Assembly (NCBI GenBank): GCA_020466095.1
Contig: CM035806.1
Location: forward strand, 126,103,293-126,167,292
Length of the DNA: 64,000 bases
Origin: Chlorops oryzae
Taxonomy: Eukaryota > Arthropoda > Insecta > Diptera > Chloropidae
Reading direction: 5' to 3'
Shown in pieces: positions 21,433 through 34,690 of the stretch. Both the position numbers and the translations under genes were made by a program. Every line of letters begins with the position of its first letter. Within the stretch, counting starts at the first letter, position 1. The notes under the pieces were generated by a model that was not told where the DNA came from, ran no database searches, and saw only the letters and a program-made list of their open reading frames with translations.

Positions 21433-22048
21433 ATAAAACCACTTTTTTTTCATTTCACATTTTATTTTATTTTATTTTCTGTTGAATTTCGTTTACTTTG
21501 ATTTGTTTTATTCGTTTTTATTTCTTGTTTATTTTAACGTTAGTAATAGATAAAGATTTTCATATCGTAAATTGTAGGTAATTAAGAATTTGATTTAGTT
21601 CTTGAAAGCAAACAATAAGGATTCAAAACACTTTTGCTCATTTCATTAATAGGAAGGACACAAAAAGGATTTTTGAACAGAACCGGATCATATAAATTGA
21701 AATATCTTGTATACTTATGTACGTAAGGACTTGTAAAGTGATAGCCATCATATTTATTAAAATTTATATGAATTTACGTAGGTATATTTTTGACATTTGT
21801 TATTTAAATTTCTTCTTTTTTTGTGGTAGTTTTTTTGTTTTGTGATTATCTTAGACGCGCTTACGATTATCTATCGATTATCTATCTAAGGAGAAAACGT
21901 TTATTGGGATTACAAAAATATAAAATACCTTCTCGTTACGTAACGCTAATTTTCTGAGCCCAATGAAGGGATTCTAATTTGTGCTTACAATTTTCAATTT
22001 CTGAGTTATTTTTCTTAGTTTTTTTTTGTTTTCATTATCTTTTTCAAG
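21433..22048. other. AT-rich, no gene seen
   Basis: No domain, element end or repeat was recognised. Confidence 0.5.
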
Positions 22049-22050
22049 TA

Positions 22051-22222
22051 CAGTAGAGTACGGATAAATGCAACACGTTTTTTGCTCAAATTCTTGTGCA
22101 CTTATGCGTTCTTTGCATTAATCCGTGCATGTTTTCTTGGGAATTCATAAAAAGGCTTCAAAGCACCTTGCACTCATGAGGTTTTTGCATTTATTCGTGT
22201 TGCGTTTATCCATAGTTCACTG
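22051..22222. mobile_element. Tc1/mariner-type MITE with internal end-words
   Basis: 172 bp flanked by TA. Ends CAGTAGAGTACGGATAAATG / complement of CAGTGAACTATGGATAAACG. Inside, words related to GGATAAATGCAACACG recur (near 22125 and 22190). Confidence 0.75.
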
Positions 22223-22665
22223 TAATCGATATAAGAACATATATTTTTCTTTTATGGAAGAATAAAACGGAAAATGTGAAGAACTTTTACCGATCGATCA
22301 TAGTAGAGTTCGAACAATCGATTTCCCATTGTAAGATTCGCATGTGTCATAGACGTTCAGACAGTGAAATTTTCTAACTCCAGTAATTGCAATTCAATGA
22401 CCTTATCGCTTGAAAAAAAAAACCCCAAAAGACAATATCATTGAACAAGATAACAAGGCTGGCACGATAAAATAAATGCAAAGTCAATTGATTGTTCCAT
22501 CGGAAGTGACAATTGGAATGGCACTGAAACAGAGTCTTGAAAGACCATACCAAATGACTTCAAGCCATGAACTACACGAGTAAACACGATTTTTGTGTCT
22601 GACTCCTGTATATCAGATTCCGACTGCTTATACCTTAGTAATGAAGGAAAATAATTTTTTTTTTT

Positions 22666-23280
22666 TAAAGTTTGATTTTGTGGTCAGGAGGACGATATTT
22701 GAAATTTTACAATGATGTATCATGTGTTTCAATCAAAGTTTTATTTCAAGATCTATAGCCATTCAAATTTGAAAAATGTGGATTTTTTTGAATTTTTTTC
22801 GAAAGTTTTTGAACTCATTTTGATATATTTATTCGGTAAACATTCTGAAAATCATTTCTTTAAAAATCATTGCTTTGAAACAATAACTGCGTATTTTACG
22901 TTTCCAAAATGTCATGAATGCTGAAATCGGTAAAAAAATTGTAGAAGTTATAAGGATTTTTTCGGTTCTACTCAAATTCAAAATGCTTCAGGCAAAAACC
23001 GTCGAACTTATTTTTCAAACCGCTGCCGACGTCCGATTTCGATGAAAATTTATATATAGAATAAATGAAAAACTCTAAGAATTTTGGCATTTTTTCAAAA
23101 TTACAACTAGCCCTTTTTGGACCAGTTTGGAACTAGACCCAAACTAGGTACATTCTTCCTCTTTTAAGCAAGATACATAAAATGCAAAACACATACATAA
23201 TTCCTGAGATTTTGAGAAAAATCTAGAAATTGACGCGAAAATTTCAAATATCGTCCTCCTGACCACAAAATCAAACTTTA
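22666..23280. mobile_element. Inverted-repeat element, ends TAAAGTTTGATTTTGTGGTC
   Basis: 615 bp with inverted repeats of about 42 bp that are almost perfect. No target duplication is clear because the flanks are A/T runs. No coding capacity. Superfamily unknown. Confidence 0.75.
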
Positions 23281-23597
23281 GAAAAACAAAATTGGGTTTT
23301 CAGATATAATCTGATTTAGTGAACCAGAAAACAACCATTAAAAATGAGAAACAAAATTAAAGTTTCATTTTGTCGACTCGTGTTATTGGGGAAAAATATC
23401 CATCATCAAAACGAGTTCCTAATGGACATTTGACAACTAACTCAGTAATGATTTTTTCACCCATGAAATCAATTCCCGCCGCGGGTCCATCAAACAGGAT
23501 CGTCATCAGATTTTAATTATCATGCATTTGCGGTCTTTAACCGTTTAATTGATACTAACAGAGTTAAAATAGAAATTTTATTCCATAGAATGGCCTT

Positions 23598-24208
23598 GAA
23601 TCGATAATCGATTACACAATGCTAAAGCGTTTCTGCCATTTTTTTCTATTGGTTATTTTATGTTTGCTTAGGGCTCCCTCATTCCAAAAAGGTCATTGGT
23701 TTGATGGATTTAAGTAGCGTTTCCGTGATATGGCCCAAAATGTGAAAAAAGTCTATGTTCTCTACTTTGCCCCATATTTAGGGCCATAACTCAATTACCG
23801 TATAAGATAGCTAAGCACTGCTTGCTAAGATATGGCTCGATAATTGAGTGAAAAAGGTGAAAATATGAGCAAAAAATTGCCTTTCTGATTTCATAAGAGC
23901 CACAATTATAGTCGTAGGCTGGCGTTTAGCCACTTAAAATTTGCGTACGGTCCCCACCTTTCAGAATTAGGTCTATCTGCTTGGCTATTTTATACGGTGA
24001 TTGAGTTACGACCCCAAATATGGGTCAAAGTAGAGAAAATTGACTTTTTTCACATTTTGGGTCATATCTCGGAAACGCTACTTAAATCCATCAAACCAAT
24101 GACCTTTTTGGAATGAAGGAGCCCTAAGCTAACATAAAATAACCATTAGAAAAAAAGTGTAAAAAAAAAATTTTTTTGTAGCATTGTGTTATTTATCGAT
24201 TATTATAA
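23598..24208. mobile_element. Long inverted-repeat (foldback-like) element
   Basis: Arms of roughly 190 bp run from GATTACACAATGCTA on the left to TAGCATTGTGTTATTTATCG on the right and include the CCTTTTTGGAATGA.GGAGCC segment. The centre holds GGCCATAACTCAATTACCG and its near inverse, around 23790 and 24000. A single arm recurs at 19582-19718. Non-coding. Confidence 0.75.
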
Positions 24209-25362
24209 CTTCCTTAAAAAAAAAAACGATTATCAACCAAGTATTCGATGACAAGCCCACTAATGATAACGATGATAGAATAAACAGAACTGAATTTTAG
24301 AACAAAAATGATTTTCGAAGTGCTTGCTATTGCGATTGAATGTGCATGCGTGAAATAGTTTTAAACTCTAAGAAATAGTTAAGTATGTACATTAGTACAT
24401 ATATTTTTTTATCGATTGCTATGATAAAAAAAAATCTTTTTCCATTATTCATGATTTTTTTCACATAGCACGTACATACATACATACATAAAACAACCAT
24501 TAAGCATGTTCTTTATTTTTAAGGAGGAATAAAATTTTCATTTGCTACCATAAATAATCATTAAAATTTCGAAGTTAATATAAGGCCAGATTTCGTGTAA
24601 GAATTTATCCTTTTCTTTCATATGAACACTCGCATATGTTTTGACATACAGTTGTCTTGCTTTTTCATGGTAGGCATACTGACTGTTTCACGAGTGAAAT
24701 ACCCAATACTATTAACAACAAAATTCGTTAGACATCACGTATTATCAGTATATATCAGGCGCCTTTTAGTAGTATATGGAAACTCACGAAATGCCTTAGG
24801 CATTCTTTGAAGATTATCACTTTGGCAAGCCTACCTAACGGTAGAATATTTTTAGGCTAGCGTCAAAATTAAGTAATGCTGTGAAAAACGATAAAATTCT
24901 GCAAAGAGCTGCAAGTCCAAAAACATTCTTTCGACTTAACAATTTTTATTCCATAGTGATGCTTCATCTAGTCCAAAAAAAATTCTTAACAAGTAGTCGG
25001 TATTATAGCATGAAAAAACTTTACTTTCGCATAGCACAAAACCGCTTACATCAGCCGTCTCTTTTACGCATACGTAATTTAACAAAGGCTTTTATCCTAC
25101 TCACTCTCACTCATATCATACCCTAAACTTTTTATTTTATTTGTATTAGTGTTTATAAAATTTTTTTCAACTGTATTAGTGTTTCGGGTAGGCATGTCTT
25201 GCAGGGATTTTAATAAAACTTTATTGAAGCACATTAATTCAGCACCTAAAATTATGCATATGAAATTTATACAAGAAGCCTGCACATTTTCACCTTTAAT
25301 TTTTTTAAGTTTTTTGTCTGCCCTGAAATATGTTTCAGATGTGAGTTAGCAGGTTTACACTC
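24209..25362. other. AT-rich, no gene seen
   Basis: Simple (CATA) run near 24475-24490. Short open frames here have no recognisable domain. Confidence 0.5.
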
Positions 25363-25365
25363 TTA

Positions 25366-25448
25366 GTCCTGTTCCATACTAAGCGACAGTCATGTCATGT
25401 CATGACAAAGTGTGTCGCCGGAGACGGTCGCCTAGTATGGAACTGGAC
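25366..25448. mobile_element. Tiny Harbinger-type MITE
   Basis: 83 bp, almost entirely an inverted repeat (GTCCTGTTCCATACTAAGCG / complement of GTCCAGTTCCATACTAGGCG), flanked by TTA at 25363-25365 and 25449-25451. Confidence 0.75.
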
Positions 25449-25451
25449 TTA

Positions 25452-27363
25452 GCCGACGATATGCGACTGTGTATAAGCTAAAACTAATTCCACATTATCT
25501 CCATAACAATAGTGCTGAGGGTTACAATATTTTGGCAGGCGATGAGTTGAAGGTTCCAGAACAAATTCGTATCGAAATGTAAAATTCGTAAAATTGTGGG
25601 ATTGCCAGAATGTCCGACTGATTGCTGATCCCGATTTTTTTTTTAAATTCAACTTCGAATAAGATTTTAACCCTCATTTGTCCCCTCAAATTTTCTATCG
25701 ATTTTGAACTATTGAACTACTGAAGTTCTAGTGAAAAATTCCAAATGAAATCAAAAATCAAGATTTTTAGGAGAAAAAAAAAAATAAAAAGTAAAGAAGT
25801 CTTGGAAAGGTCAGACCCAAACATATAAATCAATCGGATTTAAAATTTGAAAAGAGTCAATTTTGACCCTAAGGACGAATGAGGATTAATCTTAAATGCA
25901 GAATGAATTCACTGCAGATGAATTTTTTTCAGCCCTTGGGGGGCGCTAAGATTATTTAGATTTCGTACAAATAATCTTATTTGTTAAGTTGTGTATGAAT
26001 TTTGTTTCCTCTCATATGAATAAATATATTTATATGTATGTATTCACTCTTTTTTGTACACACACACACACACACCACACCCACACCCACACATACAAAC
26101 AGTCAAACATACAAAGTCAATGACTATTTGTTGTTGCCTTTTCGAAATGGGTTAAAGAATCCTCTAGAGTCTAGACGCTTCTGCCAAGCAATTCAGTTCG
26201 ATTTATGGGAAATTCGAGTTCTTGAAGTTTAACTGTTTTTTTTTTATTTTTTTATTTTTTTTTTTTTTTTGGTTAGATGTTTCTATAGACTGAAAAGATC
26301 AATCTTTAAATATTTCATATTTGGAATTTCTTTACTGCGAATTTAAAGTCTTTAAGCCTAATCGGATTTTGTATTATGATTGAATTTGAAAGATCAAAAT
26401 TATATTCAACATACATATACACACACCAATTAGTAAAGAAAACGGTGTATAATTTTAGGTAATTATCCCGTTGTTTCTCCTTGAGTTTCTATCGGGAGAC
26501 AGAGTTTTTAGATTTTTTGAATTTGAAAGAGAAATTAAAAGCTTAATATAAAGTCCTTTCAACAACAAAACATACATGCACATACATCTGTGTTCAATAT
26601 AATAGCAAATCTTTATAGTGCATGAACGAGAATAAAAAATATAATAAATGAAAATCAAAAGAACTACAAAAAGATTCGGTTTAAATAATTTTCTTGTGGC
26701 TTTTCTTTCGCTTTGAAATTGAATTTGTTTGAGGGAAGATTATATTATCATTAAAAATTTATGAAATCAATTTAAGTTATTATTATTATTTTTTTTATAA
26801 TCTTAAAACTAACTATCTACGCTTCGTTATATAAATGTTTAATGTTAATGTTCATCTTAACCTATGGTAAGTAGTAAAATGTAATTATGTGGAAACTTTC
26901 AACAAATTTTTTAATTCGTAAACTTCTAATTGGTGCTTTTATTTATTTACATTTCTTAAAGCTTTCAGAATTTCTAAAGGTTCTTAACAGTACATTTACC
27001 AACTTCTATGGACCAGGATAGTAAATATTCATATTCAATAGGTGCATTCGTGTGATGAGTTTGTGTGATAGTGCTCGAAAAATAGAAGAACTACACGCAC
27101 ATAAGTATAAAAGTGTTGAGAGCTCCTATAAATCGGAGCATTCTTAATATGTATCTATTACATTAAAAAGCTGTTACTCATTTTATGAATCACAGTAAAA
27201 ACATGAATGCTGGATACAATACGATACGATGCGATTCGAATCGCTTAAATGTCTATGCTTAAAATTCTAGATCGCCAAAAATATTTCCTTAATACAGTTC
27301 ATTTAAATGAAATGAAGGATATCTAAAAGCCACTCACAGTTCACTTCATTTTTCCATACCAAA
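25452..27363. other. AT-rich, no gene seen
   Basis: (AC)n run at 26058-26092 and T-runs near 26236-26270. No coding or element ends recognised. Confidence 0.5.
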
Positions 27364-28457
27364 CAGGGCTCGGATTTTGTTGCATTTATAAATTTAAAGC
27401 ATAGGGCAGGTGACCCGGTTTTGGCCACCTTAAGAGTTTTGTAAACTTTCAGGGCTTCACAATTCAAAGTGTTGACCATTAAGGCTACGATTTTGCTATG
27501 AGGGCATTAAACATATAATTATTCTTGCTCATGAAAATATTATTTTTCCGAACATCAACTAGATAAAAGGTAATGAAAAAAATAAGAAAAATCTCATTTT
27601 GTGCCATTTCGGGCCACATCGGGTGCCAGTTCTGGCCATCAGAAAATAAAATAAAAATAATTTTTTCCTCTGAAATTAAAGCACGAGCCTTGTTAATATA
27701 TTCAGCATGTTTTTGAATCAATCCGGATGTCTTGCTATAAATGCATCAAACCAAGATCTTGAAGGTCTGTTGTTTATGAAAGGATTCTTGATTTGTTCTT
27801 TCACTACAATTTTTCTTTTTACCGAATGTAGCAACCTACCCAAAAATTAAGAATTTTACAATTTTGTGCTCCGTTAGTGGCCACAGGGTCGCAAAGACAT
27901 TTCTCAAACATTTAGCAACGAAATTTTTGTAATTTCTCTTGCAAAATTCAATTTTTATATCACACTAACAGAAAATTTTTTAAAATTTTAGAAAAAGATT
28001 AGGAAAATTGCAACAGATACTAACCAGGTTTCCATATTGATTCTGGTAAAAAGTATTCCTTTTTTACGTTCGTTTATAAAATTTGACCGTTGCGTGGATG
28101 TGACGTTTAGAAATCGCAGCTTTCAACAATATCCGAGTTGAATTATTTCAAAATTTTAAATACCCCGCAGCGTAAATTTATAAAGTTGTCCATGCCTTAA
28201 TTACAACCCCAATGACCCAAATGGCCACAATGGAGTCAGTGGCCAAAACCGGGTCACCTGCCCTACTTTATGGAGTAAACATTTTGTTCAACTCACATTA
28301 AGTTAAGATTCAAATCGATTTTTAAATTCAATATGAATTTTTTTGAAGTTAGAAAAGCGGTCAACTTCGCTAAACTTGTTCGCAATATGTTGGTAAGAAA
28401 AATTTTGCCCCGTAAAGTATGCTTTAAATTTATAAATGCAACAAACTCCGAGTCCTG
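27364..28457. mobile_element. hAT-like MITE (CAGGGCTCGG ends), split by a nested element
   Basis: Ends CAGGGCTCGGATTTTGTTGC and complement of CAGGACTCGGAGTTTGTTGC, continuing into ATTTATAAATTTAAAGCA on both sides. Its inner text (AAGTTAAGATTCAAATCGAT) also occurs in the MITE at 51170-51410. It is interrupted at 27404-28263. Confidence 0.7.
27404..28263. mobile_element. Non-autonomous transposon, ends GGGCAGGTGACCCGG, TA duplication
   Basis: 860 bp. Perfect inverted ends of about 25 bp begin GGGCAGGTGACCCGGTTTTG and are flanked by TA at 27402-27403 and 28264-28265. Copies of the end-word GGCCA(C) recur through the interior (near 27431, 27612, 27638, 27877, 28222). No transposase. Confidence 0.85.
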
Positions 28458-29372
28458 CATATAAACTTGTTTTTTTTTCATGCATATATTTAGCAAGGTG
28501 TCAAAAAACCTGTTTTGGAAAAAATTTAATTTTTTTTATGATTCCATTAGATCACATATTTAGTATAAACTTTTGTTTTGGAACTTTTTTTTAAGTGATG
28601 AAACTCGGGAAATGGACGTTTCGAATTTCCTCCCATGACACAGTGGCATCGCATAATACATTTGAGTGTAAAAACTATACGGAGTGTTCGCAGAGTGATG
28701 AAACTTGGCACAGTCTGAAGTTTTCGTAAAAATTTGATTTCGTTAGAGCACACATTTTTTATAAAGTTTTGTTTTGAAATGAATTTTTCATATGAAAATT
28801 GTTTACCCTACAAATATACTCTAAATTTCTTTCTTATTACATTGCAAGATTGTATGAACTTCATTGAAAAATGTTAACATATTTTACTTCAGTACAACCA
28901 AAGTGTCTGGCGGGTTAAGCAAAGGCATGCGGCATCATGAAAGGAATTTTTAAATTTTGTTGATTTTTCGATAGGTGCCATCTACAAGCACTGTGGAGAC
29001 TACTTTTTAGATTTTTATTTTCAACGGTCCTTGAAAAATCTTTGAAAATCCTTTTAAATAAGTTTTATTTTAAATTTTATAGCTCAAAAACTAATTAAGT
29101 AAGAAGATGAAACAAACGTTGGCCGATTGCTAATATAACAGGAAATCTAAAAATTTTTTTTTATTTTTATAATGAGATAAATTTTTCCACAAAACTAAAA
29201 AGACAAATTTAACAATTTTTTTCAGTGTATTCCCAGTTTGACGCCGCTCTACAATTTTTTTTTTTAAATACCTCTAAGTATTTTCTTTCATTTAAAAAAA
29301 AGTTTCATTCAAATTATATGGCGCAACAGAGAGATATTAAAAAATTACAAGTGCACATAGATGCTCTAGTAC
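28458..29372. other. AT-rich, with an imperfect direct repeat
   Basis: A segment around 28541-28605 (ATTAGATCACATATTTAG.ATAAA.TTTTGTTTTG) recurs about 195 bp later at 28735-28785. From 29090 to 29200 the text is a diverged copy of the arm at 30027-30077. No gene seen. Confidence 0.5.
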
Positions 29373-29923
29373 TAGAGTTGTAAAATATCGTTACTATTCG
29401 GTAAAAAGTAACGACTACTGTAGTCAGTAATCAATAACGTCTCGTTACTGATGGAAGTATCTCGTTACTAGTACTTTTTTGCACGCATGCCAGCTGATGA
29501 TTTCCGGAGTAATTAAGTACGAAAATAATGGGTCCGTAAAACAGTATGGTAGTAGAGTGAGTTGGTATTTGATTACTAACTACTGAATGAAGAGTCAAAG
29601 AGCATGAGGGAGTTCTGATTACTTTATCAACCTTGAGTTCGTATAGAACCATAGCTGCAACATCGGCCAAATTTTGGCGCGAGTCACCATGTTTTGGTGA
29701 AAAAGTTCAACTGTGGTGAATCACGCCATAGATCACACTATAGTTTGGTAAACCACGTAATAGAAGTGTGGTGTACCTATATGCTTGAGTTATTCAATGA
29801 ATGAATGACCAATATTTAGAAAAATAGAACGAGTACTTAGTAACGAGTAATCAGTAACGACTACTTCGCCAAAAATAACGAATACACCCGAGTAGTGTAA
29901 ATTTTTGCATTTTTACAGCTCTA
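29373..29923. mobile_element. hAT-type element with internal CGTTACT words
   Basis: 551 bp. Ends TAGAGTTGTAAAA / complement of TAGAGCTGTAAAA, with a perfect 8-bp duplication TCTAGTAC at 29365-29372 and 29924-29931. The words CGTTACT and AGTAACGA occur many times in the outer 120 bp on both sides. No transposase. Confidence 0.85.
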
Positions 29924-30026
29924 TCTAGTACTAATATCCAGTACAATTTGTACTACAAATGTGCGAAAATGATACAAAACACATTACTCATACGGCATGT
30001 TTTTAAAAATTTAATATTTCCAGAAA

Positions 30027-30256
30027 TAATAAAGATAAAAAGATGAAACAAACGGTGACTTATTGTTAATAAAACAAGGAATATAGAAATTTTATTTTTA
30101 AATTTTACACTGAGAATAATTTTTACATAAAAGAGAAAACAAAAAGGAAACTATTTTTTTCAGTGTATTTCAGTTTTTGTAAAACCTTTTGAATGTTTAA
30201 AAAAAATACCTTGTTTTATTAACAATAAGTCACCGTTTGTTTCATCTTTTTACCTT
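30027..30256. repeat. Inverted-repeat element
   Basis: Arms of about 48 bp (AAAAGATGAAACAAACGGTG... and its complement) around a 130-bp centre. A diverged copy of the arm lies at 29100-29160. Confidence 0.65.
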
Positions 30257-30933
30257 AATTATTTTTTTCAACTTGAAGACTGAAGATTTTTCTTTAAAAA
30301 AATTGTGATTTTAGATTTGTCGGACGATTTTGAAAAAAAAGACCCCTTGCTACATATATTTATATTATAACATGTACAGTGAAGCCAATAGTTTTGAGAC
30401 ACTCCCAGATTTGGACACAACCTATACAAGGATAAAATTGTGAAACCTAAATTTAAGAGTTCTTTTTTACGTAGAAAATCACCTGGAATTTCTTCATAAA
30501 ATTGAAAAACAGACATTTATTTTCCGCATATGGTACAATATATATTGTAGTCGGTTGATAAACTCAACAGCGTTCATTGCTTTTTACTGGGATTGAGAGG
30601 AATGAGGCAATGTTTCCTTATTTTTGCATGGGGAAATTCTCACGAAAGCAAATTTCCATCATCAGAGTCTTTAACTACCTAGTGACGACACTGCCTATTT
30701 GTTTATTCAACCACCTTATTCCAAAGACAATTGGCGAGTGTTAGGGATTTTCGAATATGTATTACACAAAAAAATTCCACCGGTCCAGCGGAGAGATTTT
30801 TTGGAAATAAGAAAAACTGTTCCTTTTGGCACATACGTATGATGTATACAATATGGTTTTATACAATGAAACATCCGAAACTCGAATCAAGAGAATTCCA
30901 AAGAATTTTTTCGAGTTGTACAATTTCCCTCAC
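30257..30933. other. AT-rich, no gene seen
   Basis: No domain or element end recognised. Confidence 0.5.
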
Positions 30934-30936
30934 TGA

Positions 30937-31045
30937 GGTCCGGTTTAGACCAAGCAATTCTGATTGAAGAGTTGCCCACATATGTCGACAAGTAGGCGAC
31001 GGGGAGTGGAATCTTCAATCGGAATTGCCTAGTATAAACCGGACC
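30937..31045. mobile_element. Small Harbinger-like MITE
   Basis: 109 bp with inverted ends GGTCCGGTTTAGACCAAGCA / complement of GGTCCGGTTTATACTAGGCA. Possible 3-bp duplication TGA/TAA. Similar in build to the 83-bp element at 25366. Confidence 0.6.
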
Positions 31046-33695
31046 TAAACGCTTTTTCTGTCCGATTCAGTTCCAGTTATGAAATTTCGGGTTTATTTCA
31101 GCATATTTCTAATTCGATTTATCATCGATAAATCGTCTAAATATAATGGCGAACCCGAAATAAAAAGTTGCAATCACCATCAGCAGATCACTTCATGGCA
31201 TTTTTTCTTTTTTATAAAGTTATTTCAACTGTGAGTTAACCCTTGATATTCGATCACTGAATAAAACATAAAAAATCATTAAAAAAATTATATATTAAAA
31301 TCGATAATATAATATACATAATATATAATAAAATTCGAAATAGATAAAATTTCTATTGAAATCGCATTGATTTCGAATTTTTTTATTCAGAGCATGCCTG
31401 ATACATATGTATATAGCTGTGGCAATATCGAAGAGTAGCTTAAGTCTACATAGATAAGCCAGAAATGAGTTAATGGCTTTGGAGGCATAAGAAACCCAGG
31501 GCACTAAGGGGTGTTCAATCCATTTTCATAAATCATGATCTTGTACGAAGTTATCTGCATTTACTTTTTAGCTTATGTAATACATAATATGTATGTGTTT
31601 TGAAAGGGTTTCGCCATAGTCACATCTTATGTGTACTTAATTTTATTAACATATTCCAAATTTTCGTTTTAATTGTGAGTAAATTGAAAATTTACATATC
31701 GATAAAGAGCTTTAAGTAGAAAAATTCGAATATCTACAAACAAGAAATTTCGACTTATGCTACTCTTCCAGATATATAGTCTTGATCAGCATCGAGAACT
31801 GAATTGATTTTAGACATGTCCGTACATATGTCCGTACATGAATATACATATGAAGCTTCAAAATACAGGACTCTTTTTAAAATACATTTAATAGAGTTCA
31901 AAATAGAGGTCAATTAATTAGATTAGAAAAGATTAAGATTAATTTTGGGGCGCATTAGAGTCTCACGAAAGTTTTCTACGAAATTATTTAGATTTAAATA
32001 TATTTTTGGTTTTTGCTTTTTTTCAGAAGACTAAGTCTAGGCTCAATAGGGTCATACACTAAGTATAGGTTGGGGAGTTTTTTTCTCATTACATGTATAT
32101 ATGTTTTTTGTTTATAAAAAGCTAGGTATGTATAATAAAAAATTTTTGCTAAAAATCGTTTATCGCTTTAAAACTAAGACTTAAATTTTTTTAAAATATC
32201 AGTATGCTGAGGCACAACAAATAAGTTTTCTTTTATACATATACATATACATAAATCTCAGAAGGTACAAGAAGCGTTGACCAATTTGTTAAACGCCAAT
32301 TTGATTATGTTAAAAAAAATGTATGCGATTAAATCGCGATCAAATTCAGAAGATACAGTTAACAAATTTGGAAGAGAAGGTCGTGTATAACAATTGGATT
32401 AAATTTTGATCGTTTTCGTGCTACTTAGTAAAAAATTTTGAACATTATAAACACAAAATTCGTTTCAATGAAAACTAAATAGCAAAAAGGGGGGGGGACA
32501 TTAATTGGCATGATCTTGTTTTATTCGCAAACGGGGATCGTTGAAACATAAAAACAAAAGAAATTCAAATGAAAAATGTTTTAAGCAGCAATCAGTAAAC
32601 ATTACAAAGCATAGCTTAGATTTTCAAAGCAAAAAATTCGATCTATAGAATATATTCTAATGCTTATTCGTATGAAAGTGTTTAATAAACGGATAATATA
32701 TAATATAGCAGAGAAAAGGTGTGCTTGAGAAAAACAATCTTTCTTAAAGTCTGCTATGCTTTGCCTTACAGCACAAACATAGAACAAAAAAAAGAAATAA
32801 AATGAACAACCAGAAGAAACTTAAGGAAATGAAACAATCTCCATCAAATTTATTTGTGCTTTAAACATCTCACATACACATCATATTTATATAAAAGACA
32901 AATTGACAAAAAAAAAAATAATAATAAAAAAAATTAAATAAATAATCGCGCTTTAAATACATAAGAATTATTTAAAAATTTAACAAACTATTTTAGGTTA
33001 AATAACAAAACAATTGAGTTTAGTTTACGAAGGAACATAGTTCTTGTCAACAAACAAATTTTCATCTTACAATCTATGACTTAATTTTCATCAATCATTT
33101 TATCTGAATATTCTTTTTCTCATCTTCTTTTTTATCTCTACTGTTTTCAGCGAATTTCAAAATCCGCAGCTCCATTACAATTTAAATTCTATTCTTCTTT
33201 TTCTATGCCTTGTATTTCCATTTCAATGAACGAAATCGAAAGCTGTGTGTTCGTGTTTTTGTTTGTTTGTGTGTATTTGCTTTTGTGCGTTCGAAATGTT
33301 TAAGAAAAGCGCCAGGCCCAGAGCTCAATTTATAAAAAGTTAAATTTTACTATATGCCTATATATATATATAGTACATGCCTATATCTCTGCTTGTCTAT
33401 ATGTCCTCTGTCCGTCTGTCAACCTCCTTAGCATCAACTACAAACAATAGGGCAGCCTGACAATTGATCACCACATTGACGACGACAGGCTACCACATGA
33501 ATTGGAAGAAGGGAAAACCACATACATATTAATATAATAGTTTTTTGTTTGATATACACATACATTCAGCAATGTGGCATTTGCACGCACGTCTTCAGCT
33601 TAAATTCTTAATTTCTTTGATAAAAAAAAATTATTTAATTTTTTTTCCTTTTTTTATGTTTCTTTTTCTTTTTGTGTTTCTATTTCGGTTTGGGC
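31046..33695. other. AT-rich stretch downstream of MCU
   Basis: No coding signal. Probably contains the MCU 3' untranslated region just left of 33696. A run of nine G lies at 32490-32498 and a (TA) run near 33359. Confidence 0.5.
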
Positions 33696-34644
33696 TTAGT
33701 CTTTCGGCTCAAGAAAGGGTATTTTAAAGAGAGGAGCTTTTTTATTGCTAATTCGTGTTGTTAAAGCTGGCTTCGAACATGACTGTGAAGAAGACGAGGA
33801 CGACGATGATGACGGCAAGGACGATGACGATGACGACGACGGCGATGACGGCGAATTTGGCGGTGATGTTGGCGGTGATGTTGGTGGCTGCGAGAGCGTG
33901 AATTGCTGCGACCGATCAATGTGAGGCGGCAATTGCATATTCAAAGGATCATGCAAACGACGGAGATCGTATTCAATTTCGGCAATTCGCCGTTTTAGAC
34001 TATTATATTCATCGACATCGAAATTGATACGCTTTGCACGCTTGTGTATGGTGAGCAGATAATGCCGATCTTTCACCTCAGGCATATTGTATTCCTATAA
34101 AAAAAAAAAAAATTGTTTTTATATATCTTGCATATTTCATAAATTCTTATAAAAATTGATTTTTTTGTTTGTTTGTTGATTTTTTGATTTGGAAGTGGCT
34201 ACATACAGTTTTAGTGATGCAAAAATATGCATACATAGCCATGGCAGTGCCATATGTAACGAAATATGTCACCGGTTCCATGATATCCCATGAGTATTCC
34301 CACCATGTGAGACGTGCTAGGATGCCAAATTGCACCGACATAAGACCGAGTCCGACCCAAGTCATTATATTTGTTCGACGTTCCGCTTGTACGCTCAATT
34401 CCGCCTTTTGCTGCACACCAAAAGGCAACGGAGGGAGAGAAGGGAAACAGAGGTAGAGAGATGAAGGAAATTAACAGTCAACGGATGCTACTACGGGGGA
34501 TTCTTCGGCTTACCCGTTCTAATGGAGCTATTTTATATTTCAAGTCTTCCAATTTGGTCTTCATTTCTTGTTCCTTATGTAAATGATATTCACCTACGTG
34601 TAAAGCTTCGTATAGCTGGAATTGTGTGTATGTGTGCGTGTGTG

Positions 34645-34690
<46 letters not shown>

